This document shows, one piece after another, positions 32,239 through 40,423 of a stretch of DNA of 64,000 nucleotides. Position 1 is the first letter of the stretch; each line of letters begins with the position of its first letter. The notes beneath the pieces were generated by a model. That model saw only the letters and a list, made by a program, of their open reading frames with translations, did no database searches and was not told the origin of the DNA. The position numbers were made by a program, and so were the translations under genes. The DNA is from Actinocorallia aurantiaca (GTDB taxonomy: Bacteria; Actinomycetota; Actinomycetes; Streptosporangiales; Streptosporangiaceae), in assembly GCF_039533685.1 (NCBI RefSeq), contig NZ_BAAATZ010000015.1, positions 1 through 64,000 of the forward strand. Direction: 5' to 3'.

Positions 32239-32730
32239 ATGGCTCTCGAACTGACCGATGACGAGGCGATCGTCCTCGATGTTCACCCGCACTGGACGAC
32301 CCTGCTGAAGGGCGTCCTGCTGCTCCTGCTCATCGCCGTCGTCGGCGGCGCGGCCATCTACTTCATGCCGGACTGGGACCTTCAGGGGCCGCTGCGGATC
32401 GGTGCCGCCGTCATCGCGGCCGCCGCGGCGCTGGTGACGTTCACCGGGCCGTTCCTGCGGTGGTTCACCACCCGGTACATCCTGTCCAGCCACCGCCTGG
32501 TGCTGCGTACCGGGGTGTTCACCCGCACCGGACGAGACGTTCCGCTCGCCCGGGTGAGCGACGTGCAGTTCACGCAGAGCCTCCTGCAGCGCTTCCTCGG
32601 CTCCGGGACGCTGGTCGTGGAGTCCGGCGGGGACAACGGCCAGCTGGTGCTGAAGAACGTGCCCGACGTCGAAGGGATGCACCGGGAGGCGTACGAGCTG
32701 ATCAACGAGAGGCACACTCCCACGGGGTGA
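32239..32730 (+). CDS. membrane protein with bacterial PH domain (bPH_2)
   Basis: A 163-residue protein with two transmembrane helices (residues ~23-45 and ~53-75) followed by a cytosolic bPH_2 domain (~78-158): YILSSHRLVLRTGVFTRTGR, DVPLARVSDVQFTQSLLQRF, GSGTLVVESGGDNGQLVLKN. Such proteins are common in actinomycetes; their ligand and role are unknown. Convergent with the GPP34 gene. Confidence 0.88.
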   Translation: MALELTDDEAIVLDVHPHWTTLLKGVLLLLLIAVVGGAAIYFMPDWDLQGPLRIGAAVIAAAAALVTFTGPFLRWFTTRYILSSHRLVLRTGVFTRTGRDVPLARVSDVQFTQSLLQRFLGSGTLVVESGGDNGQLVLKNVPDVEGMHREAYELINERHTPTG

Positions 32731-32748
32731 GTTCCGGCGCCGGTCCGC

Positions 32749-33411
32749 TCACCCTCCGCCGGCGGCGGCTCCCGCGGTGGCCGCCACCATGAGGGCGACC
32801 ATCGCCCCCTCGATCTGCTCGATCGTCTTCTTGACGGCCGCGCCGACCTCGGCGCCCTCGCCGAGCGCCTCGACGCGGCGCTTGAACTCCTTCTTGTCGA
32901 GCTCCGGGAAGACCGCGCGGTTCAGGCCGCACGCCTGGACGATCGCCAGCAGCGTGGCGCTCCGGGCGTCGGCCGGGGCCCCGTTGAGCACGGTGGTCAG
33001 GCGGCCGCGCACCTCCAGCTCGGGGAGCGGGTCCGCCTCGGGGTGGCGGGTCACGGGGATGAAGCCCAGGAGGCTGTGGCGCTCCTCGGCCAGAATTCCG
33101 CTCGCGACCAGCCTCTCCACCGTCCGCTGACGCAGCTGCGACTTGAGCTTGTTGAACCACCACTGCGTGCGGCGCGGCTTCTCCTCGACGATCCGGGCGA
33201 GAACGGCGTCCTCCTCGGGGGTGCCCAGAGGCGTCGGGTCCAGCACGACGATCTCGTCCCCCTTACGGCCCTCGAAGCCGATCCGTCCTGCGACGACCAG
33301 CTCGGCCAGGACCGCTCCCACCAGACCGCACTCGACCCTGAGCACGGGGATGACGGGCTTGCCCTTCTCCTCGTGCATGGCCAGCAGAAGGAAGTCCTCC
33401 GCGAGGGTCAT
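32749..33411 (-). CDS. GPP34 (GOLPH3/VPS74-like) family protein
   Basis: A 220-residue protein with the GPP34 fold: MTLAEDFLLLAMHEEKGKPV, then VECGLVGAVLAELVVAGRIG, and WWFNKLKSQLRQRTVERLVA, SGILAEER. Eukaryotic relatives bind phosphatidylinositol-4-phosphate at the Golgi; bacterial GPP34 proteins are soluble, abundant in actinomycetes and have no established function. The last ~25 residues are Ala/Gly-rich and weakly hydrophobic. Starts at ATG 33411; upstream lies the liv operon terminator. Confidence 0.9.
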   Translation of the reverse strand: MTLAEDFLLLAMHEEKGKPVIPVLRVECGLVGAVLAELVVAGRIGFEGRKGDEIVVLDPTPLGTPEEDAVLARIVEEKPRRTQWWFNKLKSQLRQRTVERLVASGILAEERHSLLGFIPVTRHPEADPLPELEVRGRLTTVLNGAPADARSATLLAIVQACGLNRAVFPELDKKEFKRRVEALGEGAEVGAAVKKTIEQIEGAMVALMVAATAGAAAGGG

Positions 33412-33510
33412 CCGTGCGTCCTCTCATCGTGTCCGGAGCCTGGCATCCCTTCAGATGTGCCCCGCGCACGACCGGTTCCACGCTTTTGTCCAAGATCTTT
33501 GGACGCGCGT

Positions 33511-33543
33511 GAGCGCCTGCCGCACCCCGGTCGGCAGGCGCTC
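33511..33543 (-). terminator. terminator of the liv-type operon
   Basis: A perfect 12-bp stem (33511-33522 with 33532-33543) and 9-base loop, 14 bases after the stop of the binding-protein gene. Just beyond it GTCCAA-GATCT-TTGGAC (33488-33504) is a second small dyad of unknown use. Confidence 0.75.
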
Positions 33544-33556
33544 GGCGGAAGGGAGG

Positions 33557-34804
33557 TCACTCCAGGGTGAACTCCTTGGCGAGGTCCGACTCGAAGGGCT
33601 CGCCGACCTGGGTCAGGCCGCCCTTGGCCTTGGCGTCCGGACGCTGCACGATCGCGACGCGGGTGCCGACCTGGCCGGCCTTGGAGAAGTCGAGGGCCGG
33701 CATCAGGCCGTCGCTCTCGAACGCCGACTGGGACTGCAGGGCCTTGTAGATGCCGTCGCGGGTCAGGTCCTTGTTCTCGCAGGCGGTCTTCAGGGACTCG
33801 CCGAAGACCTTCGCCGAGACGTAACCGAAGATCACGCCGCTGTCGAGGAGCTCCTTGGGGTACTTCTTCTCGTAGGAGCTCACCAGCTTGGTCATGCCGG
33901 GGGTCGTCGCGCTGGGCGGCTGGACGGCACTGACGTAGTAGAAGTTGGCCTCCAGCGCCTTGTCCACCGGCGGGACGAGGATCTGCGGGCTGAAGCCCGG
34001 GTTGTTGGAGACGACCGGGACGTTGAAGCCGCCCGCGGCGGCGACGCCCACCAGGGACGCCGACTGGCGGGGGCCCGCGCTGATCATGATGGCCTTGACG
34101 CCCTCGGACTTCAGGGCGCTGACCTGCGACGTCATGTCGTTGTCGGTGGGCTTGATGCGCTGCTCGACGACGGTCAGGCCGTGCTTCTCCGCGGCGAACT
34201 TCGTGCCCTTCAGGGCGCTCTCCCCGTACTCGCCCTCGAAGTAGACGTGCCCGATCTTGTCGCCCTTCTTCAGGCCCTTCTCCTTGACGAGGAAGTCGAC
34301 GCCGTTGACCGACTCCAGCTCGTAGACGCCGCCGACGACCTGGACGTAGGGGACCTTGAGGAGCTGGGACGGCCAGGCCGCGGGGACGGTCAGCAGCTTG
34401 TCGGTCGCCACGTTCTTGGCGATCGCCGCCATGATCGGGGAGCCGATCACCTGCGGGAGGCCCGCGACCTTCGGCTGGAGCTCGCTGTAGGCGCCGACGG
34501 CCTTCTGGACGTCGTAGCCGTGGTCGCGGACGAGCAGCTCGACGTCGCGCCCGCAGACGCCGCCCGCCTGGTTGAGCTCCTCGAAGTACAGCTGCTGCGC
34601 CTGGGTGATGCTCTTGCCGAGGGTGGCGTAGACGCCGGTCAGGTCGGTCAGGGCGCCGAGGGTGATCTTGTCGGAGGTGACGCCGGGGCCGGTCTGGACT
34701 CCACTGGAGTCGGTGCCGCCGTCCTCGGTCGCCGACTTGCTGCTGCAGCCGGCCGCGGTGACGGCCAGAACGGCGAGGCCGATGACGTATTTGCGCAGTT
34801 TCAC
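33557..34804 (-). CDS. livJ: branched-chain amino acid-type ABC transporter substrate-binding lipoprotein
   Basis: A 415-residue lipoprotein. Signal peptide MKLRKYVIGLAVLAVTAAGC ends in a lipobox with Cys20; the mature protein is a type I periplasmic-binding fold (KITLGALTDLTGVYATLGKS, then AIMISAGPRQSASLVGVAAA). Family members capture Leu/Ile/Val, amides or urea outside the membrane; the specificity here is unknown. The start is GTG 34804, overlapping the permease stop as GTGA, with AAGGAG ~11 bases upstream. Last gene of the operon, followed by a terminator. Confidence 0.9.
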   Translation of the reverse strand: MKLRKYVIGLAVLAVTAAGCSSKSATEDGGTDSSGVQTGPGVTSDKITLGALTDLTGVYATLGKSITQAQQLYFEELNQAGGVCGRDVELLVRDHGYDVQKAVGAYSELQPKVAGLPQVIGSPIMAAIAKNVATDKLLTVPAAWPSQLLKVPYVQVVGGVYELESVNGVDFLVKEKGLKKGDKIGHVYFEGEYGESALKGTKFAAEKHGLTVVEQRIKPTDNDMTSQVSALKSEGVKAIMISAGPRQSASLVGVAAAGGFNVPVVSNNPGFSPQILVPPVDKALEANFYYVSAVQPPSATTPGMTKLVSSYEKKYPKELLDSGVIFGYVSAKVFGESLKTACENKDLTRDGIYKALQSQSAFESDGLMPALDFSKAGQVGTRVAIVQRPDAKAKGGLTQVGEPFESDLAKEFTLE

Positions 34805-35850
34805 GGGGTGGTCTCCTTGCGGGGGGTGAGGAAAGGGACACGCAGACCGGAGAGGCCGGCGGGCAGGAAGAGGACGATGAGGACGACGGCCCCGCCGTAC
34901 AGGTAGCGGGCCGCGTCGGAGGGTGCGACGCCTTCGGACCCGGCCGCCGCGACCAGCGGGAGCGAGTCGCTGTAGCGGGTCAGCAGCTGCGGGAGGAGGG
35001 TGACGAACGCCGCGCCGACGATCGCGCCGGTCACGGAGCCGAGACCGCCGATGACGATCATGGCCAGGTACTCGAAGGCCAGGAGGACCCCGAAGTAGTC
35101 CGGTACGGCCCGCTGGAACGCCAGCGCCAGCAGCACCCCGGCGAGCCCGGCGTACATCGACGACAGGGTGAACACCGCGCCGCGCATCCGGGCGACGGGC
35201 ACGCCCAGCACGCCCGCGGCGATCTGCTGGTCGCGGATGAGGTTCATCGCGCGTCCGGGACGTCCGCGCAGCACGCCGTACGCGAACCAGGCGGCCAGCC
35301 CGAGCAGGGCGAGGCCGAGGAACCACAGGCGCTCCAGCGCCCCGAACGGCACCCCCATCACGACGAGCTCGGTGGAACCGTCGAAGGGGAGGCCGAAGAG
35401 GTTCATCGGCTCCACGGCCCGGCCGTTGTACCCGCCGGTGACCTTCTCGAAGTTGAACAGCACATGCTGCCCCACGAAGATCAGCCCCAGGGAGGCGATG
35501 CCGAGGTACACCCCGGACAGCCGGCCCGAGATCGGGCTGAACGCCAGCCCGGCCAGACCCGCCAGCGCGACGGCCAGCACCGCCGCCAGCGGCGTCGGCA
35601 GCCCCAGCCCGGCGACGTGCCCGTCGGACTCCCCCGAGAAGTACACGTAGCCGTACGCGCCGACCGCCAGGAAGAACGAGTGGCCCATCGACAGCTGGCC
35701 CGTCGACCCGGTGAGCAGGTTCAGGCCGATCGCGCCGATCGCCGCGGCCATCACGAACAGTCCGGCCTGCAGCCAGAACACGTCCAGGTAGAAGGGCGGC
35801 AGCAGGAGCAGGAGCAGGAGCAGCGGGGAGAACCGGCGCAGCTCAGACAC
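34801..35850 (-). CDS. livM: branched-chain amino acid-type ABC transporter permease LivM
   Basis: A 349-residue membrane protein with ~9 hydrophobic segments and the LivM signature (GAIGLNLLTGSTGQLSMGHS near residues 38-57, later RGRPGRAMNLIRDQQIAAGV, FEYLAMIVIGGLGSVTGAIV). It forms the channel together with the LivH-type permease. Overlaps the upstream permease by 8 bases and the binding-protein gene by 4. Confidence 0.92.
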   Translation of the reverse strand: MSELRRFSPLLLLLLLLPPFYLDVFWLQAGLFVMAAAIGAIGLNLLTGSTGQLSMGHSFFLAVGAYGYVYFSGESDGHVAGLGLPTPLAAVLAVALAGLAGLAFSPISGRLSGVYLGIASLGLIFVGQHVLFNFEKVTGGYNGRAVEPMNLFGLPFDGSTELVVMGVPFGALERLWFLGLALLGLAAWFAYGVLRGRPGRAMNLIRDQQIAAGVLGVPVARMRGAVFTLSSMYAGLAGVLLALAFQRAVPDYFGVLLAFEYLAMIVIGGLGSVTGAIVGAAFVTLLPQLLTRYSDSLPLVAAAGSEGVAPSDAARYLYGGAVVLIVLFLPAGLSGLRVPFLTPRKETTP

Positions 35851-36730
35851 GGGAGACCTCCCGGGTGCCGAAGAGGCCGGAGGGCCGGACCAGCAGGATG
35901 ACGATCATGACGGCGTAGGGGGCGACGTCGGTGAGGCCGCGGCCCAGGAACGTCAGGTCGTTCTGGTAGCCGCCCACCAGCGACTCGGTGAGGCCGATGA
36001 GCAGGCCGCCGACCAGGGCGCCCGTCATCGAGTCGAGCCCGCCGAGGATCGCCGCGGGGAAGGCCTTCAGCGCCACCAGGGACGTGGTGCGGTCCAGGCC
36101 GGGCGTGGGGAACGCGGCGATGAAGACCGCCGCGACGGCCGCCAGGGCGCCCGCCACGCACCACGCCGACATCGAGATGCGGCCCAGGCGGATGCCCATG
36201 AGGGCCGCCGTCTCGGAGTCCTCGGCCACGGCCCGCATCGAGATGCCCCACGGGGTGTACTTGAACGCCGTCAGGAAGGCCGCGATCAGCACGGCGGCCA
36301 CGATGAGCGCCGCGATGCGCGTCTGGGCGATCGTGATGCCGCCGAGGTGGACGACCTTGTCGCCCCACGGGTCGCCGAGCGCCAGGACGGACGTGCCCAG
36401 GCGCCGGCTCAGCTCCGCCGTCAGGACGATGTCGATGCCGATCGTCGCGATCGCGATCACGTCGCGCCGCGCCTTGGCCCGCCGCAGGAGGACGAACTCC
36501 ACGAGCGCGCCGACGGCGGCGGCCACGACGATGCCCGCGGCCAGCCCCCCGACGAACCCGAGGTCGTCATGGAGGGTGGCCGTCACGTAGCCGCCCAGCA
36601 GCAGCAGGGACGCGTGCGCGAAGTTCACCACCTCGGTCGCCTTGAAGATGACCACGAAGCCGAGCGCGATGAGCGCGTACACGGCGCCGAGGCTCAGACC
36701 GTTGATGAGCAGTTCCAGCAGCCTCGTCAT
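35843..36730 (-). CDS. livH: branched-chain amino acid-type ABC transporter permease LivH
   Basis: A 295-residue membrane protein of the LivH type: MTRLLELLINGLSLGAVYAL, FVVIFKATEVVNFAHASLLL and YTPWGISMRAVAEDSETAAL, MGI are conserved landmarks. ATG 36730 overlaps the stop of the ATPase gene by one base (TGATG). The upstream part of the open frame shadows the ATPase. Confidence 0.92.
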   Translation of the reverse strand: MTRLLELLINGLSLGAVYALIALGFVVIFKATEVVNFAHASLLLLGGYVTATLHDDLGFVGGLAAGIVVAAAVGALVEFVLLRRAKARRDVIAIATIGIDIVLTAELSRRLGTSVLALGDPWGDKVVHLGGITIAQTRIAALIVAAVLIAAFLTAFKYTPWGISMRAVAEDSETAALMGIRLGRISMSAWCVAGALAAVAAVFIAAFPTPGLDRTTSLVALKAFPAAILGGLDSMTGALVGGLLIGLTESLVGGYQNDLTFLGRGLTDVAPYAVMIVILLVRPSGLFGTREVSRV

Positions 36731-37503
36731 CAGACCTCCTCTCCCAGGTAGGCACGTAGGACCTCGGGGTTGTTCTGGACCTCGGCGGGTGCGCCGGAGG
36801 CGATGCGCTTGCCGAAGTCCAGGACGGTGACCACGTCCGCGAGGCGCATGACCATGCCCATGTCGTGTTCGACCAGCAGGACGGAGATGCCGAGCGCCTC
36901 CCGTACGGCGACGATCAGGCCCGCCATCTCCAGCCGTTCGGTGGCGTTCATGCCGGCCACGGGTTCGTCCAGCATCAGAAGGCGGGGTTCGCCGCAGAGG
37001 GCGCGAGCCAGTTCGACGCGCTTCTGCGCGCCGTACGGAAGGCCGCCTACGGGGACGCCCAGGTAGGGGGCGACGCCCACGAAGTCGGCGATCTCCCGTG
37101 CGCGTTCGCGGTGTCGTTCCTCTTCGCGGCGGGCGGTCGGCCACCGCAGACCGGCCCGGACGATGCCCGTCTTCATCAGCCTGTGCCGGCCGAGAAGCAG
37201 GTTGTCCTCCACCGTCAAGGCCGCCGACAGCGCGAGGTTCTGGAACGTGCGGGAGATTCCGAGCGCGCCGACGCGGTGCGGGGACATCGCCGTCAGCTCG
37301 CGCCGGCCGAAGTGCACGCTGCCTGAAGTGGCCTTGTAGACGCCCGACAGGACGTTGAAGCAGGTCGACTTCCCGGCCCCGTTGGGGCCGATGACGGCGT
37401 GGAGCGTCCCCGGCGCCACCGTGAAGCTCACCGAGTCGAGCGCGACGAGCCCGGAGAACCTGACGGTCAGGTCCTTCACTACGAGTTCCGGCACCTCGCT
37501 CAC
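36730..37503 (-). CDS. livG: branched-chain amino acid-type ABC transporter ATP-binding protein LivG
   Basis: A 257-residue ATPase. Walker A GPNGAGKST, signature-type segment YGAQKRVELARAL (VGGLPYGAQKR), Walker B LLMLDEPVAGMN and the H-loop VEHDMGMVM identify LivG; the long stretch between Walker A and signature is typical. GTG 37503 is chosen: it overlaps the livF-type stop as GTGA and has GAGGTG six bases upstream. The frame is open a little further to GTG 37512. Confidence 0.9.
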   Translation of the reverse strand: MSEVPELVVKDLTVRFSGLVALDSVSFTVAPGTLHAVIGPNGAGKSTCFNVLSGVYKATSGSVHFGRRELTAMSPHRVGALGISRTFQNLALSAALTVEDNLLLGRHRLMKTGIVRAGLRWPTARREEERHRERAREIADFVGVAPYLGVPVGGLPYGAQKRVELARALCGEPRLLMLDEPVAGMNATERLEMAGLIVAVREALGISVLLVEHDMGMVMRLADVVTVLDFGKRIASGAPAEVQNNPEVLRAYLGEEV

Positions 37504-38297
37504 CCCTCCCACCTCGAAAGGGCACGGTGGCCGGTGAACACCGGAGCGGGTTCGTCGACGATGCCCAGGTAGCGCTGGCGGACCTCGTCGCTGGCGGCCA
37601 GCTCGGCGGCGGGACCGCGCAACGCGACCTGGCCCACGTCCAGCACGTAGGCGTAGTCGGCCAGCCGCAGCGCCAGCGCCGCGTTCTGCTCGACCAGCAG
37701 GACCGAGGTGCCCTGTTCGTTGATCTCCGTGATCGTCTTGGCGATGTGCTCGGCCATCAGCGGGGCCAGGCCCAGCGTCGGCTCGTCCAGCAGGAGGACC
37801 TTGGGGCGGGCCATGAGCGCGCGGCCCATCGCGAGCATCTGCTGCTCACCGCCCGACAGCAGGGAGGCGCGCTGCTTGCGGCGCTCGGCGAGAACCGGGA
37901 AGAGGTCGAAGACGCGCTTCCTGGTGGACTCCGGGGCGTGGAAGCCGCCCACCTTCAGGTTCTCTTCGACCGTCATGCGCCCGAAGACGCGGCGGCCTTC
38001 GGGTGCCTGGACGATGCCCGTGTCGACGATGCGGTGCGCGGGCGACGTGCCCAGGCTGATGCCCGAATACGTGATCCTCCCCGAGGAGATGACGCCCCCG
38101 TGAAAGCGCAGCGTGCCGGAGATGGCGCGCATCAGCGTCGTCTTGCCCGCGCCGTTGGCACCGAGGACGGTGACGATCTCGCCTTGCGGCACGTCCAAGG
38201 AGACCTCGTGCAGCGCGCGTACGGCGCGCCCGTAGGAGACCGTCAGGTCCCTCACGGACAGAGCCGCCTGCGCCTGCGCGGCCGGCGGTTTCAACAT
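37500..38297 (-). CDS. livF: branched-chain amino acid-type ABC transporter ATP-binding protein LivF
   Basis: A 265-residue ATPase and first gene of the operon. Walker A GANGAGKTTLMR, signature LLSGGEQQMLAMGRAL, Walker B VLLLDEPTLGLAP, H-loop VEQNAALAL: the LivF form. ATG 38297 is chosen because GAGGAG lies right before it. It heads livF-livG-livH-livM-livJ-type genes, and it is divergent from the CdaR/PucR regulator. Confidence 0.92.
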   Translation of the reverse strand: MLKPPAAQAQAALSVRDLTVSYGRAVRALHEVSLDVPQGEIVTVLGANGAGKTTLMRAISGTLRFHGGVISSGRITYSGISLGTSPAHRIVDTGIVQAPEGRRVFGRMTVEENLKVGGFHAPESTRKRVFDLFPVLAERRKQRASLLSGGEQQMLAMGRALMARPKVLLLDEPTLGLAPLMAEHIAKTITEINEQGTSVLLVEQNAALALRLADYAYVLDVGQVALRGPAAELAASDEVRQRYLGIVDEPAPVFTGHRALSRWEG

Positions 38298-38540
38298 GAT
38301 CCTCCTCACAGACAGTGAGAGGAGAATGCGCCCTATGCCCCGTTCCAGGCGATAGGCGTCGGACCTCTATACACGGTGTCCGATTGGGCGGACGCACAAT
38401 CGCCCACGCCAGAGCGTCGAATCTTCCAGCGGACGGCCCGGCGGCGGCGGCCGGGTATTGGGCACATGCACAACGGGAACACCCAGCCTCGTGCCGCGGG
38501 CCCATGGACCTCGGGAAAGCGTTGGACCAGCATCGGGTCA

Positions 38541-39668
38541 ATGAGCGGACTTCGGCTTCACACCTGGCTGGCGGAACGGCTTCCCGAACTCACGTCACGC
38601 CTTTCGGAGGAGCTGCCGCGGCAGGTGCCGTTCTACGCGGAACAGCCCCGGGACGTCCTGGACGGCCCGCTACGGCAGGCGATAGAGGCGAACCTGCGCA
38701 TCTCCCTGCTGACCCTCCAGGAACGCCGCACGTTCACCGCCGACGAGCGGGCCGAGGTCATCGCCTGGTCGGCCCGCAGAGCCGAGCAGGGAGTACCCCT
38801 CGAATCCGTGCTCACCGCCTACCACCTGGCCGTGGAGCTGTGCTGGAAAGCCCTCATGGAAGAAGCCCGCCCCGACGAGGCCGAAGAGCTGGGCGCCCTG
38901 GGCCTTCACCTGTTCAACTACCTGCGGGCGGCCGTCCCAGCGGTGACCCTGGCGCACGTACAACGGCACGGAGAACAGCAGGAAGCACGCCGTACGATGC
39001 TCGACGCCCTGCTCTCAGGCGCCCCGGCCCATGAACTGACGGCCAAGGCCGGCATCCCTTTGGCCAACTCGTACGAGGTACTCGTCTTTCGCGCCGCGGA
39101 AGGCGGAGACATCACGGCCTCCCAATCCGCGTTGGACGCCTACGCCGAAGCACGGGTACTGGCCAGATTCGACGGCGGCACAGGCACGGCGCTCCTGCCC
39201 GTTCGGCCTGATCTGCGTCTGGAAGAACTCGTCGCCGGGGTCGTCTCCGTGCCCGAACACCCCGTCACGGTCGCCGCGGCCTTGGCCGAAGGGGCCGAAT
39301 CCATCCCGTCAGCGCTGCGGGAGGCCACCGAAGTGGCCGAACTCGTCACCCGCCTGGGCCGTCCGCCGGGCCTGTACCGCATGGCGGACGTCCTCCTGGA
39401 ATACCAGCTGGCCCGCCCCGGCAACGCCTTGGCGCAGCTGGCGACCAAGCTGGACCCGCTGGACGAGCGGCCCGAGCTGATGGAAACCCTCCGCGTCTAC
39501 GTCGGCAACGGCCACAACCGCCGCCAGTCCGCCCTGGACCTCCAGGTGCACCGCAACACCCTCGACTACCGGCTGCGCAACATCGCCGCCCTCACCGGCC
39601 TCGACCCGTCCGGAGCCGAGGGGTTCCGGCTGCTGGCCGCGGCCCTGACCGCGCGCGCCCTGCGCTGA
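38541..39668 (+). CDS. CdaR/PucR family transcriptional regulator
   Basis: A 375-residue regulator. The C-terminal PucR-type HTH (~310-372: LMETLRVYVGNGHNRRQSAL, DLQVHRNTLDYRLRNIAALT) is unmistakable, and the central part (~190-300) fits the GGDEF-like CdaR domain. The N-terminal ~150 residues are helical and rich in Glu/Arg, akin to the RsbT-co-antagonist-like or PucR N-terminal domains of actinomycetes. ATG 38541 is preferred; the frame opens at 38376 with uncharacteristic residues. It likely senses a nitrogen- or amino-acid-related signal and controls the divergent liv-type operon. Confidence 0.85.
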   Translation: MSGLRLHTWLAERLPELTSRLSEELPRQVPFYAEQPRDVLDGPLRQAIEANLRISLLTLQERRTFTADERAEVIAWSARRAEQGVPLESVLTAYHLAVELCWKALMEEARPDEAEELGALGLHLFNYLRAAVPAVTLAHVQRHGEQQEARRTMLDALLSGAPAHELTAKAGIPLANSYEVLVFRAAEGGDITASQSALDAYAEARVLARFDGGTGTALLPVRPDLRLEELVAGVVSVPEHPVTVAAALAEGAESIPSALREATEVAELVTRLGRPPGLYRMADVLLEYQLARPGNALAQLATKLDPLDERPELMETLRVYVGNGHNRRQSALDLQVHRNTLDYRLRNIAALTGLDPSGAEGFRLLAAALTARALR

Positions 39669-39742
39669 GGTCCGGTTGGTGAGACTCGAGGAGACCCGGC
39701 ATCCGGAAAGTCGTCAAAGTGGCCTCTGGCGGCCCCTACCCG

Positions 39743-39771
39743 TTGTGCCTACGCTGGGGCTGAATTATCTA
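39743..39771 (+). promoter_or_regulatory. promoter of the PPOX-type gene
   Basis: TTGTGC (39743-39748), 17 bases, TATCTA (39766-39771). GGAGATCC follows before the ATG, so this gene has a short normal leader. Confidence 0.55.
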
Positions 39772-39792
39772 ACCAGATTCGGAGATCCCACC

Positions 39793-40266
39793 ATGAGCAA
39801 GCGTGCCGCGATCAAGCTGACCGACGAGGAACTCGCCGACTTCCTGGCCAAGGAGCGGAAGGTTCAGATCGCCTCCATCGGCAAGGACGGCGCGCCCCAC
39901 CTGGTGACGATGTTCTACACATTGTGGGAGGGCAAGATCGCCTTCACCACCTACAAGAACTCCCAGAAGATCCTCAACCTCCAGCGCAACCCCGTGATGA
40001 CCTGCCTCGTCGAGACCGGCACCGACTACAACGAACTGCGCGGCGCCAGCCTCACCGGGAACGCCCTCATCACCGACGACCCCGCGATCCTCGACCCGGT
40101 CGGCCAGGCCGTCGGCCACCAGATCATCGGCCTCGAACCCCCCACCGACCTCACCAAGGCCGACCCCGCCGTCGTCGAGGGCATCCGGCACATGATGCGC
40201 AAGCGCTACGCCGTCATCCTGGAGCCCACGAAGATCAGTTCCTGGGATCACGCCAAGTTGGGGTGA
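39793..40266 (+). CDS. PPOX-class (pyridoxamine 5'-phosphate oxidase-like) flavin or F420-dependent oxidoreductase
   Basis: A 157-residue split-barrel protein: LTDEELADFLAKERKVQIAS, IGKDGAPHLVTMFYTLWEGK, IAFTTYKNSQKILNLQRNPV and a C-terminal RYAVILEPTKISSWDHAKLG. This is the F420/FMN-binding split barrel group of actinomycetes, often annotated as PPOX-class F420-dependent. Cofactor choice cannot be fixed by sight. ATG 39793 has GGAG upstream. Not an operon with rho, which has its own leader. Confidence 0.85.
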   Translation: MSKRAAIKLTDEELADFLAKERKVQIASIGKDGAPHLVTMFYTLWEGKIAFTTYKNSQKILNLQRNPVMTCLVETGTDYNELRGASLTGNALITDDPAILDPVGQAVGHQIIGLEPPTDLTKADPAVVEGIRHMMRKRYAVILEPTKISSWDHAKLG

Positions 40267-40423
40267 CGACCGACGGCACCGACGTGTTACCCTCCAGAAG
40301 AGGCACAGGTTCTTCCGCTACTCAGCGAGCTGCCTTCTTCTCGGCGCATCCGCCGATCTCCGCGCAATCCGCGCCCCTGTCTGCACCCGAAGCTCTTTCG
40401 CGTGCCGTCTCTTCTGGACTCAT
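40264..40423 (+). promoter_or_regulatory. leader of the short rho gene with long-range complementary arms
   Basis: TACCCT (40288-40293) fits a -10. The following leader is C/T-rich and G-poor compared with its surroundings, as in Rho-binding RNA. CCAGAAGAG (40294-40302) is complementary to CTCTTCTGG (40409-40417), and GGCAC (40302-40306) to GTGCC (40402-40406), so the leader can close on itself 6 bases before the rho ATG. If the real start of transcription is downstream of 40294, only part of the stem would exist. Confidence 0.4.
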
